The notes under the pieces are model-generated. The model was not told the origin of the DNA, ran no database searches, and saw only the letters and a program-made list of their open reading frames with translations. Positions 1-8,446 of a DNA stretch of 55,610 nucleotides are shown here, piece after piece (position 1 is the first letter of the stretch; each line of letters starts with the position of its first letter). Source of the DNA: a virus; the IMG/VR virus record IMGVR_UViG_3300022848_000583, positions 1 to 55,610 of that record. One strand, given 5' to 3'. A program made the position numbers and the translations under genes.

Positions 1-214
1 CAAGCTCTAAGCTGTCAGATAACTTGTACTTTCCTTCAACGTGATCGTAATCATCGTTGCCCATGGTTCTAACTTCTACACCCCAGTTACCACTGTTGAG
101 GTTGTAGTTGTGTTCAGATGTATTCCAGTTATCATCTGCGGCTTCTGCTTCTTTACCACATCCAATAATTGTTGCAAGTGCAACTGCTGATACTATTGCT
201 ACGATTTTTTTCAT
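1..214 (-). CDS. Putative phage lipoprotein, 3' end missing
   Basis: An open frame starts with ATG at 214 and runs off the window edge (71 codons visible, no stop). It begins MKKIVAIVSAVALATIIGC, a lysine-rich start and hydrophobic stretch ending in a lipobox-like I-I-G-C, so the product is probably a lipid-anchored exported protein. The following residues are polar with alternating aromatics (NWGVEV, GKYKL), which could belong to a beta-barrel or beta-sandwich, but this is a guess. A GGAG ribosome site lies just upstream. It follows pstS on the same strand, and PhoB-like repeats in the gap suggest phosphate-responsive expression. I do not recognise the family. Confidence 0.6.
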   Translation of the reverse strand, partial: MKKIVAIVSAVALATIIGCGKEAEAADDNWNTSEHNYNLNSGNWGVEVRTMGNDDYDHVEGKYKLSDSLEL

Positions 215-238
215 TTGTATATCTCCAATTTAAATTTT

Positions 239-256
239 GTTGTATAAATGTTACAG
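239..256 (-). promoter_or_regulatory. Weak PhoB-like box before lipoprotein gene
   Basis: Read on the minus strand this is CTGTAAC-ATTT-ATACAAC. The first heptamer matches the one in the pstS box exactly; the second is degenerate. It ends about 25 bases before the lipoprotein ATG. It may be a single half-site, so confidence is low. Confidence 0.3.
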
Positions 257-333
257 TTACGGTATTTCTACAAATAACTCTAGCAATTACTTATAGGTGG
301 GTGTTGCCAATAAACAACACACTTAACTATTTT

Positions 334-351
334 TGGACAAAAATGTTACAG
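334..351 (-). promoter_or_regulatory. PhoB-like box between pstS and lipoprotein gene
   Basis: The minus strand reads CTGTAAC-ATTT-TTGTCCA: two heptamers with a 4-base spacer, the geometry of a Pho box. It lies just after the pstS stop and about 120 bases before the lipoprotein start, so it could drive that gene separately from pstS. Confidence 0.4.
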
Positions 352-366
352 TCCGTTTTAATATCT

Positions 367-1374
367 TTATTCTAAATCGCTTGCTTGTAATACTGGCAGA
401 CTGTTCATTCTATCCATCATTTCTTTACGTTCTGCTTTACTCATTGGGATCATACCAGAATCAGCAAGGATACCATCATCACTCCAGTGCTTTGTCCACT
501 CAGTCATGTATTCCACAATACCCGGAACAACATTAACATGTGCATGCTTGACATAGAAGTAAAGAGCACGTGATGCTTTATACTTGCCTTCAGCAATAGC
601 ATCAAAGGTTGGTATAACACCAGATAGTTCTGCACCCTGTACCGTGTCACTGTTCTGATCCAAATACGAAAACCCAAATATACCAAATGCAGTTAAATCC
701 TCATTCAGCTTTTGGACAATCAGGTTGTCCTGTTCGCCCGCCTCTATGTAAGCTCCGTCAGTGCGCATTGCACGACAGTTCTTTGCTTTATACCCAATTG
801 CTTTTACTTCAGGGTCTTTTTTACAGTATGCTTTTTCATTAACAATCTCAGCAAAACTTGCTCTTGTGCCTGATGTTGTTGGTGGGCCATACACACGTAT
901 TTCTATGTCAGGAAGTTCTGAATTAACATCCTGCCATGTCTTATAAGGATTCTCCACCATCTTGCCATTTACTGGAACCTTGGCAGTTAGTGCCTTGCCA
1001 AGATCGCTTAATGAAATTTTAAGTTGTGGTACATCTTTTGAGTTTGCTAATACTATACCATCATACCCAACTTTAATTTCAGTAACAGTAACTTTATTTT
1101 TATCGCAATAGGCAAGTTCTTTCACCTTCATTCTTGAGCTTGCATTGCCAATATCAATAAACTGTGTGCCAATCCCATCACACACGCCTTTCTTACCAAC
1201 GCTAGAGCCACCCGATTCTACTACTGGGGTTTTTAAGTTTGGATTTTTTCCTAGTTGTTCTGCCACAATTGTTGCGAACGGAAATACGGTTGAAGATCCA
1301 GCAATACTAACGTAATCTCTTGCATGGATTGATGAACTAAATGCTAATACTAACACAGCGAGTAATAATTTCAT
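367..1374 (-). CDS. pstS: PstS periplasmic phosphate-binding protein
   Basis: The 335-residue product is the substrate-binding subunit of the high-affinity Pst phosphate transporter. It opens with a Sec signal peptide (about residues 1-18, cleavage after SIHA). It then shows the family phosphate-binding signatures: AGSSTVFPF near the N-terminus, SGGSSVGKKG about 30 residues later, and TTSGTRASF in the middle. Length is normal for PstS. Only the binding protein is present, so it would have to work with the host PstCAB transporter. Phage pstS genes are common in marine T4-like phages and are thought to help phosphate uptake during infection. A strong GGAGG ribosome site precedes the ATG, and a PhoB-like box lies upstream. 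Confidence 0.95.
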   Translation of the reverse strand: MKLLLAVLVLAFSSSIHARDYVSIAGSSTVFPFATIVAEQLGKNPNLKTPVVESGGSSVGKKGVCDGIGTQFIDIGNASSRMKVKELAYCDKNKVTVTEIKVGYDGIVLANSKDVPQLKISLSDLGKALTAKVPVNGKMVENPYKTWQDVNSELPDIEIRVYGPPTTSGTRASFAEIVNEKAYCKKDPEVKAIGYKAKNCRAMRTDGAYIEAGEQDNLIVQKLNEDLTAFGIFGFSYLDQNSDTVQGAELSGVIPTFDAIAEGKYKASRALYFYVKHAHVNVVPGIVEYMTEWTKHWSDDGILADSGMIPMSKAERKEMMDRMNSLPVLQASDLE

Positions 1375-1420
1375 TGATATATCCTCCTTGGTTTACTCGC
1401 TATTATTTAAACATAATAGT

Positions 1421-1438
1421 GTTACAGTAACGTTACAA
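1421..1438 (-). promoter_or_regulatory. PhoB-like box upstream of pstS
   Basis: The minus strand reads TTGTAAC-GTTA-CTGTAAC, two near-identical heptamers with a 4-base spacer (11-base period), as in PhoB-bound Pho boxes. A further CAGTAAC at 1454-1460 is in the same 11-base phase. A TAAATA that could serve as a -10 element lies about 11 bases downstream. This suggests host PhoB control of the phage pstS. Confidence 0.65.
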
Positions 1439-1454
1439 TTATATTAAATTTTTG

Positions 1455-2288
1455 TTACTGCGGAAGATATGTACGTGCGGAAGGATAATCGCCTGTGATA
1501 ACACTGGTGCTGTTGCGTATGGATTCTGGGAAGTAATCATCTAGGGCAACAGGTGCAAACTTGTAGCGTTCATCTGTTTGTATTATGCCATGCCCTTTGC
1601 GTATGCTTTCTTCAACGTTCAACTGTTCTAGTATCCACGGATCGTTGGTTTCGTCGTGTGCAAAACTACCAATTTTTTGTTTAGCAAACTCTTCGTTGCC
1701 AAAATACGTAAAGTGCCACCCAGCATGTTCAATCATTTCCACAGTGTCATCTTTGTGGTTATACGGAAAGCCTTGTAGTTGATGCCTTGCTCGTCTAAAG
1801 TCTTCTGGATTGTCCAGCAGTTTCTTCCTACATGCACTGCTCCACACAACATAGTTGTCTTGGTTAATTAGCATGTAATTAAACTTAAAGTTAAACAAGG
1901 GCATTCTGAATGGCCATATACTTGCACTACTTGCTCTAAGTTTCTCAATGGTTTCTGTTCTGGGTATTTCATCTATATCGCTTACTATGATTATATCATT
2001 GTCGTCTGCATCCCGCACACCGTTTAATATAGCATTGCGCTGATGTCTTTCCCTGCCCCATGTATCTGTGTCTTTGGGCATGTCTGTAACAGGATAGTAG
2101 ATAATTTTATCTGCCCATTGTGCAAAACGTTCTCTATTGTTGTAGTACAGCAGGTCTTTGGGATTGTCTTGGAATGTTCTATTGGCTTCTACTAATACAA
2201 AATAATCCACATGATCATATAGTTCACGCAGTCTGAGCTCAAGAAGCCCAAACTCATTGAAAAAGGGGAAACTGTCGTATATTTTCAT
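1455..2288 (-). CDS. Glycosyltransferase family 17-like protein
   Basis: The 277-residue product resembles GT17 (beta-1,4-mannosyl-glycoprotein N-acetylglucosaminyltransferase family). It starts with the family hallmark MKIYDSFPFFNEFGLLELRL, followed by FVLVEANRTF. The acidic metal-binding motif SDIDEIPR lies near residue 100, and the HAGWHFTYFG segment fits the C-terminal part of the fold. Such phage enzymes probably modify surface glycans or virion proteins; the acceptor is unknown. It is divergent from the plus-strand sugar cluster, with about 50 bases between the two start codons. Confidence 0.8.
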   Translation of the reverse strand: MKIYDSFPFFNEFGLLELRLRELYDHVDYFVLVEANRTFQDNPKDLLYYNNRERFAQWADKIIYYPVTDMPKDTDTWGRERHQRNAILNGVRDADDNDIIIVSDIDEIPRTETIEKLRASSASIWPFRMPLFNFKFNYMLINQDNYVVWSSACRKKLLDNPEDFRRARHQLQGFPYNHKDDTVEMIEHAGWHFTYFGNEEFAKQKIGSFAHDETNDPWILEQLNVEESIRKGHGIIQTDERYKFAPVALDDYFPESIRNSTSVITGDYPSARTYLPQ

Positions 2289-2340
2289 AGCAATACTTAG
2301 TATAATAAATATTCTTACAAATGATTTTCAAGGACAATAT

Positions 2341-2985
2341 ATGCCACATGCCGTAGCGACGCTATATGATGACAACTATCGCGACCTCGCTGAACTAACA
2401 AATGAACCCAAAATAGAATACTGTGAACGCTACGGTTACAAGTTCTTTGAACTAACCGAAATGAAGTACAGCAAGATCACAGGCTTCAATAAAATACATT
2501 ATACACTAGAACTTTTTAAACTGCATCCTGATATTGATTGGTTGTTGTTTTCAGAGTGCGATGCTATGATTACTAATCTCACTATTCCCATCGATGAGAA
2601 GATAGACAACGACTACCATGTAATAGTGCCAGTGGACAGACTAAACATAAACACAGGAAACTTCTTGGTGCGCAACACAGAGCAAGGCAGAGCTTGGCTA
2701 CAAATGATAATAGACAAAGAGCCAGACTACATATTAATAGAGTGGGCTGAACAACAAGTTGTTATTGACACTATTGAAGAATACCAAGACATTGTTAAGA
2801 TTGTTCCGCAAAGGTACATGAACAGTTACGAGCCACAAATTTATGATTACTGTGATGCCAGCAAAGATATTATGGGCAACTCAGGCGCATGGGCACAAGG
2901 AGATTGGATAGTACACTGGCCCGGCACTTACAAAAACGTTAGGCTCAAAAGAGCAGAGCGAGTTGGTAGACAAATAATCAGATGA
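2341..2985 (+). CDS. Galactosyltransferase-like (GMA12/MNN10 type) glycosyltransferase
   Basis: I place the start at ATG 2341, preceded by AAGGA, giving 214 residues; an in-frame upstream ATG at 2257 would run antisense into the neighbour. The protein has a nucleotide-sugar transferase pattern: an N-terminal AVATLYDDNY strand, the acidic motif SECDAM near residue 75, a NTGNFLVRN segment typical of GMA12/MNN10 enzymes, EQQVVID, and a C-terminal IVHWPGTYK. It would transfer a hexose to an unknown acceptor. It overlaps the next gene by ATGA, so the two are translationally coupled and begin the nucleotide-sugar operon. Confidence 0.7.
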   Translation: MPHAVATLYDDNYRDLAELTNEPKIEYCERYGYKFFELTEMKYSKITGFNKIHYTLELFKLHPDIDWLLFSECDAMITNLTIPIDEKIDNDYHVIVPVDRLNINTGNFLVRNTEQGRAWLQMIIDKEPDYILIEWAEQQVVIDTIEEYQDIVKIVPQRYMNSYEPQIYDYCDASKDIMGNSGAWAQGDWIVHWPGTYKNVRLKRAERVGRQIIR

Positions 2986-3830
2986 AGGTTTACATCACAG
3001 GCGCAACTGGGTTTGTAGGACTCAATCTAGCCGATTACTTTCGTACAAGAGGACATGCGGTTATACTACACGTGCGTACTGACGACGTCACAGCACATCG
3101 GCAACTCACAGCACAGTTGCAAAGTTTCCAGCCAGATGTTATAATAAACTGTGCGGCAGAGATATACGATGCTAATAAAATGTTTGAACCAAACATACTG
3201 CTCACATACAAGTTACTCGAATATGTAAGAGACGCTAAATGTCGTATGATACAAATTGGCAGTAGCAGTGAATATGGCCCAACAGAATACGCAACAGCAG
3301 AAGACACACTGCTGAAGCCAGTGGACTTTTATCAAGGCACAAAGGCCGCGGCTACGCTCATGTGCCAAGGTTGGGCAAGGGCGCACGATTTAAAAATTTA
3401 CATAGCAAGACCTTACAGTGTGTATGGTCCAGGAGAAAGACCACATAGACTATTTCCACACTTGTGGAGAGCATTCAAGTACAATGAACCTATGACACTG
3501 TACGAAGGCTATCATGACTTTATCTACATACATGATTTTTGTCGTGGTATAGAAATGCTAACACAGGACAACATTGCACCAGGTGAAATTTATAACTTTG
3601 GTAGCGGAGTGCAGGTAAGCAACAAAGAAGTACTGCAAATATTCGAAAAAATAACAAAGAAAACAGCACCAGTAACAGAAGTATTTGAAATTAGAAAAGC
3701 ATTCGAAAGTAAACTGTGGGTGTGCGACACAACAAAATCAAAACAGTTAGGTTTTGAATGTAACTATTCATTAGAAGAAGGTATAATATATTTTTTAACC
3801 AAGGCACATTATGAGAGCAAAAATACTTAG
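2982..3830 (+). CDS. NAD-dependent sugar epimerase/dehydratase
   Basis: The 282-residue product is an extended short-chain dehydrogenase of the sugar-nucleotide epimerase/dehydratase class. It has the N-terminal Rossmann motif TGATGFVG, an active-site IGSSSEYG strand and the catalytic pair in YQGTK (Tyr-x3-Lys). The RPYSVYGPGE motif is the substrate-binding segment common to this class. The substrate cannot be assigned. It overlaps both neighbours (4 and 20 bases), so the sugar genes are probably one transcript. Confidence 0.85.
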   Translation: MKVYITGATGFVGLNLADYFRTRGHAVILHVRTDDVTAHRQLTAQLQSFQPDVIINCAAEIYDANKMFEPNILLTYKLLEYVRDAKCRMIQIGSSSEYGPTEYATAEDTLLKPVDFYQGTKAAATLMCQGWARAHDLKIYIARPYSVYGPGERPHRLFPHLWRAFKYNEPMTLYEGYHDFIYIHDFCRGIEMLTQDNIAPGEIYNFGSGVQVSNKEVLQIFEKITKKTAPVTEVFEIRKAFESKLWVCDTTKSKQLGFECNYSLEEGIIYFLTKAHYESKNT

Positions 3831-4521
3831 AACAAGCAAAGGTAACAAAATTAACGTGGTTGCAGAATCTGCAGAAGCAAAATTACATTTTGACGAGCCA
3901 GAAAACCATGTAGACACCATACTAAAACAGATTAACGAAGAACGCATGTACGATCCTATTTTCCTAGACAAAAAAGATATGACTGTGTTAGACTTGGGTG
4001 CTAACATAGGACTGTTTAGTTTATATGCCGCGGACAGTTGCGACCGTGTTGTTGCTGTGGAAGCAGTGCCTAGCACCTATAAGATTGCCCAAGAGCTTAC
4101 AGCAAAGCATCACAACATAGAAATGCGACCATATGCAATCAATAACTATAATGGAGATGTTAGTTTTTATCTTAACGAAAATTCAACTACCAACAGTTTA
4201 GTAGGCCACAAAGGGGATGAGATTACTGTACCCGGTATTACCATTGCAGGTTTGCTAGAAACATTAGAAATTGACCATGTTGACTTTGTTAAATGCGACA
4301 TTGAAGGATCAGAAGTGATTGCACTAACAGAAGAAACGGTAGGAGCAGTAGCAGACAAGATTGACTTTTGGTTCATTGAAATACATCAGACCAATAATGA
4401 AAGTCATCAATGGCCAGGTAACCTGGAAACGAACAGACAACAACTAAAGACTGTGTTTGAAAACTGTGGCTACACAGTGGAACCAGTTATACATGATCAA
4501 TTATACGCATTCAAAGCATGA
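3811..4521 (+). CDS. FkbM-family SAM methyltransferase
   Basis: The 236-residue protein has the class I methyltransferase glycine motif VLDLGANIGLFS near residue 55, the acidic VVAVEAVP strand after it, and the FkbM signature VKCDIEGSEV further on. FkbM enzymes O-methylate sugars and other small molecules, so in this cluster it probably methylates a nucleotide sugar or a glycan. It overlaps the epimerase gene by 20 bases and the transketolase N-half by 4 bases. Confidence 0.85.
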   Translation: MRAKILRTSKGNKINVVAESAEAKLHFDEPENHVDTILKQINEERMYDPIFLDKKDMTVLDLGANIGLFSLYAADSCDRVVAVEAVPSTYKIAQELTAKHHNIEMRPYAINNYNGDVSFYLNENSTTNSLVGHKGDEITVPGITIAGLLETLEIDHVDFVKCDIEGSEVIALTEETVGAVADKIDFWFIEIHQTNNESHQWPGNLETNRQQLKTVFENCGYTVEPVIHDQLYAFKA

Positions 4522-5138
4522 ACGAACTAGAACGTAGACTCTTAGACGTCACCTATCAAGAAAAACTTAGTCATCTGAGCAGTACGCTTAGTGCGTTGCC
4601 GATTATTGAAGAAATATATCATCATCGCAATAACGACGAAGTTTTTATACTGAGCAATGGCCACGCCGGACTTGCACTGTACGTAGTTCTCGAGAAATAC
4701 TACGGAGTTGATCCCGTAGCCATGTTGCATAAACATGGTATCCATCCGGGTAGAGATCTTGAAAATCATTTGTACTGTAGTACAGGCAGTCTCGGCAGTG
4801 GTCTCCCTATTGCCATTGGGCATGCACTAGCAACACCTGAAAAGCGTGTTTGGTGCATGATCAGCGACGGTGAAGCCGCCGAAGGCAGCATATGGGAAAG
4901 TCTACGTTATATCACAGACAACAAGGTCAACAACATAGAAGTTTATGCAAACATAAACGGTATGGGTGCATATGATCCTGTTGACTCTGCAACACTGATT
5001 AAAAGACTAAGAGCTTTTATGCCACGTATTAGAATAAGACAAAGTGAATTACCCAATTGGTCATTTGCTAAAGATTTACTTACACATTACTACGTTCTCA
5101 AAGAACAGGACTACAAGGAGTTGATCAATGAGGCGTGA
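4518..5138 (+). CDS. Transketolase-like protein, N-terminal (PP) half
   Basis: The 206-residue product matches the thiamine diphosphate-binding N-terminal domain of transketolase. It has LSNGHAGLALY, then STGSLGSGLPIAIGHA, then the ThDP/metal motif SDGEAAEGS followed about 25 residues later by NINGMG. Split transketolases usually have an N-half of about 270 residues; this one is shorter at its C-terminus. It overlaps the pyrimidine-half gene by 11 bases, and the two should form the active site together. In a sugar-nucleotide cluster it may transfer a ketol unit to an activated sugar rather than act in the pentose phosphate pathway; this is inference. Confidence 0.8.
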   Translation: MNELERRLLDVTYQEKLSHLSSTLSALPIIEEIYHHRNNDEVFILSNGHAGLALYVVLEKYYGVDPVAMLHKHGIHPGRDLENHLYCSTGSLGSGLPIAIGHALATPEKRVWCMISDGEAAEGSIWESLRYITDNKVNNIEVYANINGMGAYDPVDSATLIKRLRAFMPRIRIRQSELPNWSFAKDLLTHYYVLKEQDYKELINEA

Positions 5139-5610
5139 AGCGGCAGACTTGTTGTTAGGCAGTATGGTTGACTCTGATCATGTGCGTGTTGTTACTGCTG
5201 ATTTGGGATTTGGTGTATTGGATCAAGTACGTGCGGCATTTCCAGAACGTTTTTACAATGTCGGAGCCGCAGAGTTTACCATGGCTGGTATAGCAGTTGG
5301 GATGGCCAACGAAGGTGTAATACCTGTGTGCTACAGCATGAGCAGTTTCTTGTTGTACAGACCATTTGAGTTGTTGCGCAACTATGTTAATCACGAACGT
5401 ATCCCTGTTAAGTTAATTGGTAGCGGACGTGACTACGATTACAATCACGATGGCATAAGTCATTGGGCACACGACGACGAACAGGTATTGGCAGCATTGC
5501 CTAATATCAAACTGTACAAACCAGACACAGTAGAAGATTTAGAAAACATATGGCAGGAGTTCTTGTTTAGTACAGAACCTGCATACTTGAATTTAAGAAG
5601 AAAAATATGA
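5128..5610 (+). CDS. Transketolase-like protein, pyrimidine-binding half
   Basis: The 160-residue product covers only the pyrimidine-binding domain of transketolase. The ThDP-activating glutamate sits in NVGAAEFTMAGIAVGMA, and the SMSSFLLYRPFELLRN and SGRDYDYNHDGISHW segments follow family order. Normal split C-halves are about 310 residues and include a third domain, which is missing here; the gene ends soon after LNLRRKI. It overlaps the N-half upstream and the next gene by ATGA. The missing third domain is not needed for ThDP binding in the family, so activity is possible but untested. Confidence 0.78.
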   Translation: MRREAADLLLGSMVDSDHVRVVTADLGFGVLDQVRAAFPERFYNVGAAEFTMAGIAVGMANEGVIPVCYSMSSFLLYRPFELLRNYVNHERIPVKLIGSGRDYDYNHDGISHWAHDDEQVLAALPNIKLYKPDTVEDLENIWQEFLFSTEPAYLNLRRKI

Positions 5611-6560
5611 GTACAAAAGTTGTTTATGTTACAGGCTGTTTAGGCTTTATCGGATATCATGTTGCACAGCACTGCCTAAGCAAAGGTTGGTATGTGCGTG
5701 GCATTGACAAAGTTACGTATGCCGCAAATGAAGACTTGCTTGCAGAGCTCGAGACAAATACTCGCTTTGTGTTTGAACGCAAAGACATAAACGATATAGA
5801 CTTTTTATACGATTGTGACTATATTATTAATACTGCCGCGGAAACACATGTAGATAATAGCATAGTAAGCAGTGATGTATTTTTGCGCAGTAATGTTAAC
5901 GGAGTGCATCATTTATTGAACCTAATTAAAGAAAAACACCGGTTTAAGATGCCTACACTGCTACACTTTAGTACTGACGAGGTTTACGGTGATATCGTAG
6001 AAGGTAGTCATGTGGAAACAGATTTGCTGAAACCCAGCAATCCTTACAGTGCCACAAAAGCTGCCGCTGATCAGTTAATACTAGCATGGGCTAGAACATT
6101 TAACGTGCCTTACATTATTGTACGCCCTACAAACAACTACGGCGTAGGACAATACACAGAAAAATTTATACCCAAAAGCATCAAGAGCCTACAACTAGGC
6201 AGGACTATTCCACTGCACGATGCTGGTACACCAACACGCACATGGTTGCACGTTAGCGACACTGCTGAAGCAGTAACTACTCTAATAGAAAGTGGTGTGC
6301 AAAACGAAATCTTCAACATTGCAGGCAACTACGAAGAACAAAACATTGTGGTTGCACGTAAGATTATTAATGACTTTTTTAAAGGCAAAGAACAAGACAC
6401 AGACCGCCATCTTGACTTATCAGTAACAAGACAAGGGCAGGATGTGCGCTACAGTATCGACGATAGTAAGTTAAGGAATTTAAATTGGGATGCTGTTGCT
6501 AATTTTAATACTGAGCTTGCTACGATTGTTCGTCACTACCAGCAGAAGTTTGTATGGTAG
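5607..6560 (+). CDS. dTDP-glucose 4,6-dehydratase-like protein (RmlB type)
   Basis: The 317-residue protein is a sugar-nucleotide dehydratase. It has TGCLGFIGYH for NAD binding, DKVTYAAN and NTAAETHVDNS as in RmlB, the active-site STDEVYGD, the catalytic YSATKAAAD, and the RPTNNYGVGQYTEKFIP segment that is near-diagnostic of RmlB. It would convert a dTDP-hexose to the 4-keto-6-deoxy sugar, giving a plausible acceptor for the transketolase pair or the methyltransferase. Its last 41 bases overlap tail to tail with the minus-strand DUF2452-like gene. Confidence 0.85.
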   Translation: MSTKVVYVTGCLGFIGYHVAQHCLSKGWYVRGIDKVTYAANEDLLAELETNTRFVFERKDINDIDFLYDCDYIINTAAETHVDNSIVSSDVFLRSNVNGVHHLLNLIKEKHRFKMPTLLHFSTDEVYGDIVEGSHVETDLLKPSNPYSATKAAADQLILAWARTFNVPYIIVRPTNNYGVGQYTEKFIPKSIKSLQLGRTIPLHDAGTPTRTWLHVSDTAEAVTTLIESGVQNEIFNIAGNYEEQNIVVARKIINDFFKGKEQDTDRHLDLSVTRQGQDVRYSIDDSKLRNLNWDAVANFNTELATIVRHYQQKFVW

Positions 6561-7053
6561 AACCTTTAAGGTTACCTTGATCATCAACTTCAATCCAAGT
6601 AAAATCACCTAACCATTTAACTCTAGCTAGATACTCGTAGTTATCTGGTATACCACTGGTCCACTGGTCCTTGTCCATTATTTCTAGTATAGTTCGTTCT
6701 TTGATGTTGTCCCAAACTAAATTATAAATCTGTCCAGGATATGGTTGAAATTCATAGTGTGCGGCATGCACTGCATCTGTAACATATAGTCTACGCTTTA
6801 TTTCTTCTGCTTGTCCTTGCAGTACAGCAACAAGATCCATAATGCGTTTGTACTCCTGCTCTGCATGCATACGAGCAACGTTCAGCATCAAATCCTTTTG
6901 TTCTTCTACTTTAACCAGTTCAAACTTGGGACTGCCTGCTTCTGTTGGATAAGGAGTTACGCTTTTGTTCAGGAAAGTAACTAAACTACCACCTAGTTCA
7001 CTGTCGTAGCTGTACCTTCCTTTTGCCTCATTGGAGTTTTTCTTTTTGGTCAT
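6520..7053 (-). CDS. DUF2452-like protein
   Basis: The 177-residue protein carries the pattern I associate with DUF2452: SPKFELVKVEEQKD, then a helix rich in Arg/Glu/Gln (ARMHAEQEYKRIMD), then GQIYNLVWD and a C-terminal WLGDFTWIEVD. Function is unknown. It lies 3 bases after the ferredoxin gene and is probably co-transcribed with it. The N-terminus is polar without a signal peptide, so it should be cytoplasmic. Confidence 0.65.
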   Translation of the reverse strand: MTKKKNSNEAKGRYSYDSELGGSLVTFLNKSVTPYPTEAGSPKFELVKVEEQKDLMLNVARMHAEQEYKRIMDLVAVLQGQAEEIKRRLYVTDAVHAAHYEFQPYPGQIYNLVWDNIKERTILEIMDKDQWTSGIPDNYEYLARVKWLGDFTWIEVDDQGNLKGSTIQTSAGSDEQS

Positions 7054-7056
7054 CTA

Positions 7057-7383
7057 CTACTTTTCTATTAGGTCTCTTTTATCCTTAATGTCTTTGTATT
7101 CTTCTGCTTCTGGGAGTGGGTCTTTTGCTTTGTCAATGTTAGGCCACTTTTCACTGAGTTCTGTGTTTATTTTTAACCAGTAATCAAGTTCTGCACCGTC
7201 GAGTTCGTTATCAGCAACAATTGCATCCACAGGACACTCAGGAACACACACTGCACAGTCAATGCACTCATCTGGATTGATTACTAAAAAGTTTGGACCT
7301 TCATAAAAACAATCCACTGGACAGACGTTTACACAATCTGTATATTTGCATTTTACGCAGGCTTCTGTTACTAAAAATGTCAT
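7057..7383 (-). CDS. fdxA: 7Fe ferredoxin, Azotobacter FdI type
   Basis: The 108-residue protein closely follows the seven-iron ferredoxin family, with the same length as Azotobacter FdI. The cluster ligands are all present: Cys9, Cys17 and Cys50 fit the 3Fe-4S site and Cys21, Cys40, Cys43 and Cys46 fit the 4Fe-4S site, with Cys25 also conserved. The family C-terminal tail ([12 protein letters not shown], then KDPLPEAEE) is retained. It would be a cytoplasmic electron carrier. Four radical SAM enzymes in this window need reduced iron-sulfur clusters, so it could supply their electrons. It overlaps the upstream gene by 4 bases. Confidence 0.93.
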   Translation of the reverse strand: MTFLVTEACVKCKYTDCVNVCPVDCFYEGPNFLVINPDECIDCAVCVPECPVDAIVADNELDGAELDYWLKINTELSEKWPNIDKAKDPLPEAEEYKDIKDKRDLIEK

Positions 7384-8159
7384 GCTGTTATCCTCTTAAA
7401 ATAATCTACTATTCTGTGTGCATCTTCCTCGTTCATCCCTTTAAGGGGTCTTGCTTTAAACTTTACTACATTTGCTTCTGCCCAATCCAACCCTTCTAGC
7501 TCGTTGATATGATGTATTATAGGCATTTTATCTTTTATATAATGATAGTTATCTGGATCAAACACACTCTTGTAAATTCCCAGTAACTCATACTCGCTTA
7601 ACCATTTGGTGTCATCAAACGGCCCAACACTTTCGATTGCTGTTTTCCAATCACCACCTAGTTTCTGTTTAAGTGCAACCCAGTCTTGTTTAAGATAAGG
7701 CATAAATTCTGTTACATAACTTTCGTTGCTTGTTCGTCCTGCTCCGATTAGTTTTATTACTGCTTGTTCGTACACAGCGTGATGGTCGTTCCACACATCT
7801 TCTGTTCTAAATACAGGATGTCCATTCTGTATGTACTGCCACGGTTTGATATAGAACACATCGCAATCCTGTATCACAATGTCCGAGTCTAAGCTATCCA
7901 ATAGACTGAATTTTAGACCTTGCTGTTTGTACCAGTGGTCATCCCATCCAGGCAAATTAAATTCACTGTCTTTTTTGAAAATCAGTTTGGTCTGATCAAT
8001 GTGAGGAAACTGTGCAAATTTGTCTATAATATTAGTACTGCTTATCGGACTGACTATTACAGTTTGATCTATACCAGGGGATAAGAACTCATCAAAACTA
8101 AGCGCACAACAGGCATCATTTAAACGCCCGGGACCAATCATCATTATACGTGTGATCAT
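7380..8159 (-). CDS. Glycosyltransferase-like protein (DUF6492-like)
   Basis: The 259-residue protein has the layout of a GT-A type glycosyltransferase: an N-terminal strand, a [15 protein letters not shown] helix, and an acidic [12 protein letters not shown] motif near residue 100, expected to bind the metal-nucleotide sugar. A C-terminal [12 protein letters not shown] segment could supply the usual late histidine. It resembles DUF6492-type proteins, but I cannot assign donor or acceptor. It overlaps the MazG-like gene by 4 bases. Confidence 0.6.
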   Translation of the reverse strand: MITRIMMIGPGRLNDACCALSFDEFLSPGIDQTVIVSPISSTNIIDKFAQFPHIDQTKLIFKKDSEFNLPGWDDHWYKQQGLKFSLLDSLDSDIVIQDCDVFYIKPWQYIQNGHPVFRTEDVWNDHHAVYEQAVIKLIGAGRTSNESYVTEFMPYLKQDWVALKQKLGGDWKTAIESVGPFDDTKWLSEYELLGIYKSVFDPDNYHYIKDKMPIIHHINELEGLDWAEANVVKFKARPLKGMNEEDAHRIVDYFKRITA

Positions 8160-8425
8160 TTAAAAATATTGCTGTAAACTTTTAATTTTTCAATCTTTTC
8201 ACCATGGGCACGGTTAATATCTTCTTCTTTAACCAACCCAGACTCTACCATTAGGCCAATCATGCAAACTAAGTCGCCGACTTCCATGCTTAAATTTTCA
8301 CGTTGTGTGGCACCAGACTTATGACTATTGTCTATTCCGAAACGCACACACTTGCTGATTGCTTGTATAACCTCAGCACACTCTTCTTGGGTGATACCCA
8401 ATATCTCTCGTTCTTTTTCAGTCAT
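8156..8425 (-). CDS. MazG-like nucleotide pyrophosphohydrolase
   Basis: The 89-residue, all-alpha protein matches the single-domain MazG/NTP-PPase fold. It has EECAEVIQAISK and later LSMEVGDLVCMI, which together give the metal-binding glutamates and aspartate (E-x2-E and E-x2-D). MazG enzymes hydrolyse NTPs or dNTPs to NMPs, and phage versions are proposed to adjust nucleotide pools during infection. Short but complete for the phage type. Confidence 0.75.
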   Translation of the reverse strand: MTEKEREILGITQEECAEVIQAISKCVRFGIDNSHKSGATQRENLSMEVGDLVCMIGLMVESGLVKEEDINRAHGEKIEKLKVYSNIFK

Positions 8426-8446
8426 AGCACTATTATAAGCGATTGC

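Noticed and set aside
4518-5610. 1-deoxyxylulose-5-phosphate synthase or pyruvate dehydrogenase E1
   Set aside because: Motif order and the LSNGHAG and GAAEFT segments fit transketolase better, and the halves are too short for DXS.
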